From assembly GCA_019637445.1 (NCBI GenBank), contig JAHBVS010000001.1:2143586-2207585 (forward strand): DNA of 64,000 nucleotides. The letters run 5' to 3'. A model generated the notes under the pieces. That model was not told the DNA's origin. It ran no database searches and saw nothing but the letters and a program-made list of their open reading frames with translations. Shown here piece after piece: positions 59,138 through 64,000 of this stretch. Position 1 is the stretch's first letter. Each line of letters begins with the position of its first letter. Position numbers and translations under genes: made by a program. Origin of the DNA: Gemmatimonadaceae bacterium (GTDB lineage: Bacteria; Gemmatimonadota; Gemmatimonadetes; Gemmatimonadales; Gemmatimonadaceae).

Positions 59138-59473
59138 TTAGCGCATCATCTCCCAGCGAATCTTTCGCACCGGGGTCTGCGGTTCCGAGGCGTTGATTTT
59201 GGCCATCAGCGAACGCTCCATCAGCGAGAGCTCCTGCATCCAGGCGCTGGTGCGCACGGCGACCACCAACGTGCCGTCGTCCGTCATCATCCGCGGCTGC
59301 GTCACGCCAGCGATCTGCGGCCCCACAAGCCTTGGCCACAGCGACAACACCTCCGCGCGGGCGACGTCCGCATCCAGGCCACGATCCGCCAAGAGCTTCG
59401 CCAGGACCTCGGCGATGGGCTTCGGCGCCTTGCCGCCGCGGCCGTCGTCGTCGCTGAAGAAGGCGGCGCTCAT
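59138..59473 (-). CDS. dciA: DciA-like (DUF721) helicase-loading protein
   Basis: 111 residues from ATG 59473. DUF721 signature: PIAEVLAKLLADRGL, VLSLWPRLVGPQIAGVTQPR, DGTLVVAVRTSAWMQELSLM. DciA loads the replicative helicase in most bacteria lacking DnaC (family knowledge). recF and gyrB flank it in the usual order. Confidence 0.85.
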   Translation of the reverse strand: MSAAFFSDDDGRGGKAPKPIAEVLAKLLADRGLDADVARAEVLSLWPRLVGPQIAGVTQPRMMTDDGTLVVAVRTSAWMQELSLMERSLMAKINASEPQTPVRKIRWEMMR

Positions 59474-59510
59474 CGATCGCGACGTGTGAGGCAGGCCATC
59501 GGCGCGCGGT

Positions 59511-60659
59511 TCACGTCGCAGCTCCCGCCGAGGCGCCCGTCGTCGCGCGCGCGAAGCTGCCGGCGCGCACACTCCAGCGCTCCAGTTTCGTGAACCGTGC
59601 GGGAATCTCGTCCTCGCGCGGCACGCAAATGACACACTGTCCCACGCCCTGTTCCTCAAGCAGCGCGAGGATGCGCGCCGTGCGCCGGCGATCGAGCTCG
59701 GCAAAGGGGTCGTCGAGCAGCAGCAGCGGAATCACGCCGGTGGCCTCGCGATGCGTCGCCGACTCGAGCATGCGCAGCACGATGGCCGCCGTGCGCTGCT
59801 GCCCCGCGGAGCCGACCTGCCGGAGGTCGTGGGCGTCAAGCAGCAGCGAGAGGTCGTCACGATGCGGACCGGCCTGCGTCAGCCCACGACGGATGTCGTG
59901 CTCGCGCTGACGTTCGAGCAGCGCCGCGAGCTCGGCGCGCGGATCCCACGACTCCGCGGCGGTACCGGCGTAGTGCAGCGTCGCGGGCGCGGTCTCGCCG
60001 ATCGCCTCGCAGAGCGTGGCGAAGTGTTCTGCGTGGCCTGCGGCCCAGGCACGGCGCTGCTGCACCAGCGTCGCGCCCGCTTCCGCCAGCGCGGGCTCCC
60101 ACGCAGCTACGGCCGCAACGGCTTCACGCGCCGCGCCGCGCTTGGTCGCCTCGCGGAGTGCCGCATTGCGGCGTAGCAACGCCGCGCGATACCGCCGCAG
60201 CGCGGTGAGGTAGCTCGCGGAGGTCAGCGCCAGCGTGATGTCGAGGTATCGCCGCCGCTCGGCCGGCGCGCCGGCAATCAAGTCCACGTCGCGGGGCTCA
60301 AACGACACAGAGGGCAGCGCATCAAGTGCATCCGTCAGCTTCTCCGGCTCGGCGCCGTCGAGCGTGACCTTCTTGCGCCCGGCGCGGTCCACGCCGACGC
60401 TGGCCCGCAGCGCCGGAACGTTGGTGAATTCGGCGGCCAGGTGGAACGCCGGCGCGCCGAAACGAATCAGGTCGCGATCGCGCGCGCCGCGCATCGAGCG
60501 CAGGAGGCGAAAGTACGCGATGGCCTCGACCGCATTTGTCTTGCCCTGTCCGTTCTCGCCGACAAGCGCGATGCCATCGGCCGGCAGCTGCAGCTCGGCG
60601 CCGGCAATGTTGCGGAAGTCCGAGATCGCCAGCGACGCGAGGCGCGCGGCGACCGGCAC
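59511..60659 (-). CDS. recF: DNA replication/repair protein RecF
   Basis: 382 residues, GTG start. SMC-like ATPase that loads RecA at gaps: Walker A VGENGQGKTNAVEAI, signature SAGQQRTAAIVLRM, Walker B LLLLDDPFAELD. The usual dnaA-dnaN partners are absent upstream; enoyl-CoA hydratase is there instead, ending at the base before the recF start. Confidence 0.93.
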   Translation of the reverse strand: MPVAARLASLAISDFRNIAGAELQLPADGIALVGENGQGKTNAVEAIAYFRLLRSMRGARDRDLIRFGAPAFHLAAEFTNVPALRASVGVDRAGRKKVTLDGAEPEKLTDALDALPSVSFEPRDVDLIAGAPAERRRYLDITLALTSASYLTALRRYRAALLRRNAALREATKRGAAREAVAAVAAWEPALAEAGATLVQQRRAWAAGHAEHFATLCEAIGETAPATLHYAGTAAESWDPRAELAALLERQREHDIRRGLTQAGPHRDDLSLLLDAHDLRQVGSAGQQRTAAIVLRMLESATHREATGVIPLLLLDDPFAELDRRRTARILALLEEQGVGQCVICVPREDEIPARFTKLERWSVRAGSFARATTGASAGAAT

Positions 60660-61451
60660 TCAGGCCCCGCTGAAGTTCGGCGCGCGCTTCTCGAGGAAGG
60701 CACGCGTGCCTTCGCGCATGTCGGCCGTGCGCCCGAGTTCCCCGAAGTGCCGCGACTCCAGCGCCAGCGCCTCGTCCATCGGCAGCGCCGTCCCGCCGGT
60801 CATCACCTGGATCGCGTGGGCCAGTGCCAGTGGGCCCTGCTGCGCCATCTCCTTCGCCATGCTGCGCGCCACGTCGCTGAGGGCCTCGAGCGGGTACACG
60901 GCGTTCACGAGGCCGATGGCCTCCGCGCGGTCGGCGTCGATCATCCCGCCACTGAGGATCAACTGGAAGGCGCGTCCCATCCCGACCAGCCGTGGCAGCC
61001 TCTGTGTGCCGCCGTAGCCGGGAATCAGGCCGAGCTTCACTTCGGGGAACCCGAACTTCGCGGTGGTGCTGGCAAGGCGCAGGTGGCAGGCCAGCGCCAA
61101 CTCGAGGCCGCCGCCGAGCGCGAAGCCATTGATGACGGCGATGACCGGTTTGTTCATCCGCTCGATGCGCGTGAACACCTTCGAGCCGACGGCGGAAAGC
61201 GACTCGAGGCCCGCCGGACCGTCCGCAGCCTCCGCGATCTCGGCGATGTCCGCGCCCGCCACAAAGGCCCGGCCCGCGCCGGTGAGGATGATGGCGCGCA
61301 CGCTGTCCGCCGTCGCCAGGTGCTGAAACGCCTTGTCCAACTCCGCGATGACCGTGGCGTTGAGCGCGTTGAGCTTGTCGGGGCGATTGATCGTGACGGT
61401 CGCAATGCGGTCCGCAACGTCGAGCGTGAGGAAAGTGAACGGGATGGTCAT
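60660..61451 (-). CDS. Enoyl-CoA hydratase/isomerase
   Basis: 263 residues from ATG 61451. Crotonase fold: TINRPDKLNALN, GAGRAFVAGADIAEIA with oxyanion hole, INGFALGGGLELALACHLR, GLIPGYGGTQRLPRLVG with both catalytic Glu. Beta-oxidation enzyme; its stop directly abuts the recF GTG. Confidence 0.93.
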   Translation of the reverse strand: MTIPFTFLTLDVADRIATVTINRPDKLNALNATVIAELDKAFQHLATADSVRAIILTGAGRAFVAGADIAEIAEAADGPAGLESLSAVGSKVFTRIERMNKPVIAVINGFALGGGLELALACHLRLASTTAKFGFPEVKLGLIPGYGGTQRLPRLVGMGRAFQLILSGGMIDADRAEAIGLVNAVYPLEALSDVARSMAKEMAQQGPLALAHAIQVMTGGTALPMDEALALESRHFGELGRTADMREGTRAFLEKRAPNFSGA

Positions 61452-61512
61452 CGTCGCTCGCGTGAAGGGCGGTCGGCTGTCGGGAACGCAGGTGCAATCT
61501 ATACATTCGGGT

Positions 61513-62601
<1,089 letters not shown>

Positions 62602-62604
62602 GCG

Positions 62605-64000
62605 ATGCGATACGTCCTCGCGCTCGACCAAGGCACCACTGGCTCCACCGCGCTGATCATTGCCGAGGATGGCAGCGTGGTCGGCCGTGGCTACCGTGAG
62701 ATCACGCAGCACTTCCCGCAGCCCGGCTGGGTGGAGCACGACGCCGAGGAGATCTTCGCGCGCACGATGGAAGCGGCCCGCGAGGCGCTGGCGGCGGCGA
62801 AGGTGGTGCCGGAGGCGATCGGCATCACGAACCAGCGCGAGACGATCGTGCTCTGGGACAGAAAGACGGGTCGGCCGCTGGACAAGGCCATCGTCTGGCA
62901 GGACCGCCGCACCACGAAGCGCGCGCAGGAGCTGCGTGAGGCGGGACAGTCGGAGGCGATCTATCAGGCAACCGGTCTCGTGGTGGACCCCTACTTCAGC
63001 GGCACCAAGCTCGAATGGCTGTTGCGCGAGAAGGCGCGCGGTGTGGCGCCCGAGACCCTCGCCGCCGGCACCATCGACAGTTGGTTGATCTGGAAGCTCA
63101 CCAACGGGGCGGTGCACGCGACCGAGCACACGAATGCCTCGCGCACGATGCTCTACGACATAAACGCGCACACCTGGAGCGACCGGCTTTGTGCGCTGTT
63201 CAACGTGCCGCGCGGTATCCTGCCGGAGGTCCGCGCCTCGTCCGGTGACTTCGGGACGGCTGACGCCGCGCACCTTGGCCACGCCATCCCGATCCGCGGC
63301 GTGGCCGGCGACCAACAGGCTGCGCTGTTCGGCCAAGGCTGCTGGACGTCGGGGCTGAGCAAGCAAACCTACGGTACGGGTGCCTTCCTGTTGCTGCACA
63401 CGGGTGAACGACGGCCCGCCGGGGGTCAGGGCATCCTCACGACGGTGGCCTGCGGTCCACGCGGGGAGCCGCAGTACGCGCTGGAGGCCAGCATCTTCAT
63501 CGCGGGTGCGGCGGTGCAGTGGCTGCGCGATGGTCTGGGCATCGTCGGCAAGGCCGGCGAGACGGAGGCAATGGCGCGATCGCTCGAGGGCAACGACGGC
63601 GTGTACTTCGTCCCGGCGCTCACCGGCCTCGGTGCGCCGCATTGGGAGGCGGACGCGCGCGGTACGATCGTCGGGCTGACACGCGGGACTTCGCGCGAAC
63701 ATCTCGTGCGCGCGGCGCTGGAGGCGATGGCCTACGGGACCGCGGACGTGCTCGAGGCGATGCGCGGCGCGAGTGGCGCGTCGTTGGACGTCCTGCGGGT
63801 CGATGGCGGTGCCGCCGAGAACGACTGGCTGATGCAGTTCCAGAGTGACGTGCTCGGCGTTCCCGTCGAGCGGCCCGACCTGGTCGAAACCACGGCGCTG
63901 GGCTCGGCGGGGCTGGCGGGAATTGCCGCCGGCGTGTGGAAGGATGCGGCGGCATTCCATGCCTCACGACGCTTCAGTCGTTTCGAACCGGCGCGCGGAG
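62605..64000 (+). CDS. glpK: Glycerol kinase, 3' truncated
   Basis: FGGY-family kinase: glycerol to glycerol-3-phosphate. 465 codons are visible and the frame is open at the window end. Signatures: LALDQGTTGSTALI, AIGITNQRETIVLWDRKTG, TIDSWLIWKLT, and VDGGAAENDWLMQFQSDVLG near the C-terminal end. About 30-40 residues are missing. No glpF or glpD is visible. Confidence 0.95.
   Translation, partial: MRYVLALDQGTTGSTALIIAEDGSVVGRGYREITQHFPQPGWVEHDAEEIFARTMEAAREALAAAKVVPEAIGITNQRETIVLWDRKTGRPLDKAIVWQDRRTTKRAQELREAGQSEAIYQATGLVVDPYFSGTKLEWLLREKARGVAPETLAAGTIDSWLIWKLTNGAVHATEHTNASRTMLYDINAHTWSDRLCALFNVPRGILPEVRASSGDFGTADAAHLGHAIPIRGVAGDQQAALFGQGCWTSGLSKQTYGTGAFLLLHTGERRPAGGQGILTTVACGPRGEPQYALEASIFIAGAAVQWLRDGLGIVGKAGETEAMARSLEGNDGVYFVPALTGLGAPHWEADARGTIVGLTRGTSREHLVRAALEAMAYGTADVLEAMRGASGASLDVLRVDGGAAENDWLMQFQSDVLGVPVERPDLVETTALGSAGLAGIAAGVWKDAAAFHASRRFSRFEPARG

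Overview
The window is high-GC bacterial chromosome, densely packed, with many 1-4 nt ATGA/GTGA gene overlaps. The gene content points to a Gram-negative-type environmental bacterium, most likely of the Gemmatimonadota. That assignment is an inference from lipoprotein-rich gene content, a 6-bladed propeller protein with a GPGEF-type motif, an ECF sigma/HEAT-repeat operon, and outer-membrane porin and type IV pilin genes. No 16S or other rRNA gene is present to confirm it. I found no tRNA, rRNA, CRISPR array, insertion sequence or prophage.

Layout. 1-4.1 kb: glycine cleavage (gcvP, cut by the window start; gcvH) and coaE. 4.1-9.2 kb: minor type IV pilins with an AraC-type regulator in between. 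9.4-13.2 kb: ECF sigma factor, membrane anti-sigma-like protein and two secreted HEAT-repeat proteins. 13.2-17.4 kb: tdk, a degenerate DEAD-box-like protein with an RGG tail, an aminotransferase and a stand-alone Lrp/AsnC ligand domain. 17.4-26 kb: a lipoprotein, then a tightly coupled nurA-herA-mre11-rad50-GNAT operon, which is the archaeal DNA end-resection set. 26-28.4 kb: a promoter/terminator-bounded leader RNA candidate, then a PTPS-folE-SDR operon that reads as a tetrahydrobiopterin pathway. 28.6-36 kb: a glutamate-cysteine-ligase-like enzyme, acyl-CoA synthetase, ParA/TPR genes, a phosphoribosyltransferase and a YtxJ-like protein. 36-45 kb: flavin monooxygenase, AraC regulator, amidohydrolase, a chemoreceptor whose frame runs without a stop into an outer-membrane porin, a small periplasmic binding protein, two very small membrane proteins and a cupredoxin. 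45-50 kb: V4R protein, ligA (apparently with a CTG start), ferritin and pyrimidine-nucleoside phosphorylase. 51-57 kb: a divergent respiratory locus with a cytochrome b/ferredoxin/MvhD fusion on one side, and a B-family heme-copper enzyme (CuA subunit II, subunit I lacking the active-site Tyr) plus Sco on the other. 57-64 kb: gyrB-dciA-recF, enoyl-CoA hydratase, mtnA and glpK (cut by the window end).

Most notable points: (i) subunit I has Gln where oxidases have the cross-linked Tyr, suggesting a nitric oxide reductase, and it is divergently coupled to an unusual quinol/iron-sulfur fusion protein; (ii) the complete NurA-HerA-Mre11-Rad50 operon in a bacterium; (iii) the chemoreceptor-porin reading-frame fusion; (iv) the BH4-type operon with a structured leader; (v) a three-copy palindromic element whose inner hairpin shows compensatory base changes and always sits at gene 3' ends; (vi) several genes whose -10 box lies only 5-10 nt before the start codon, implying leaderless mRNAs.
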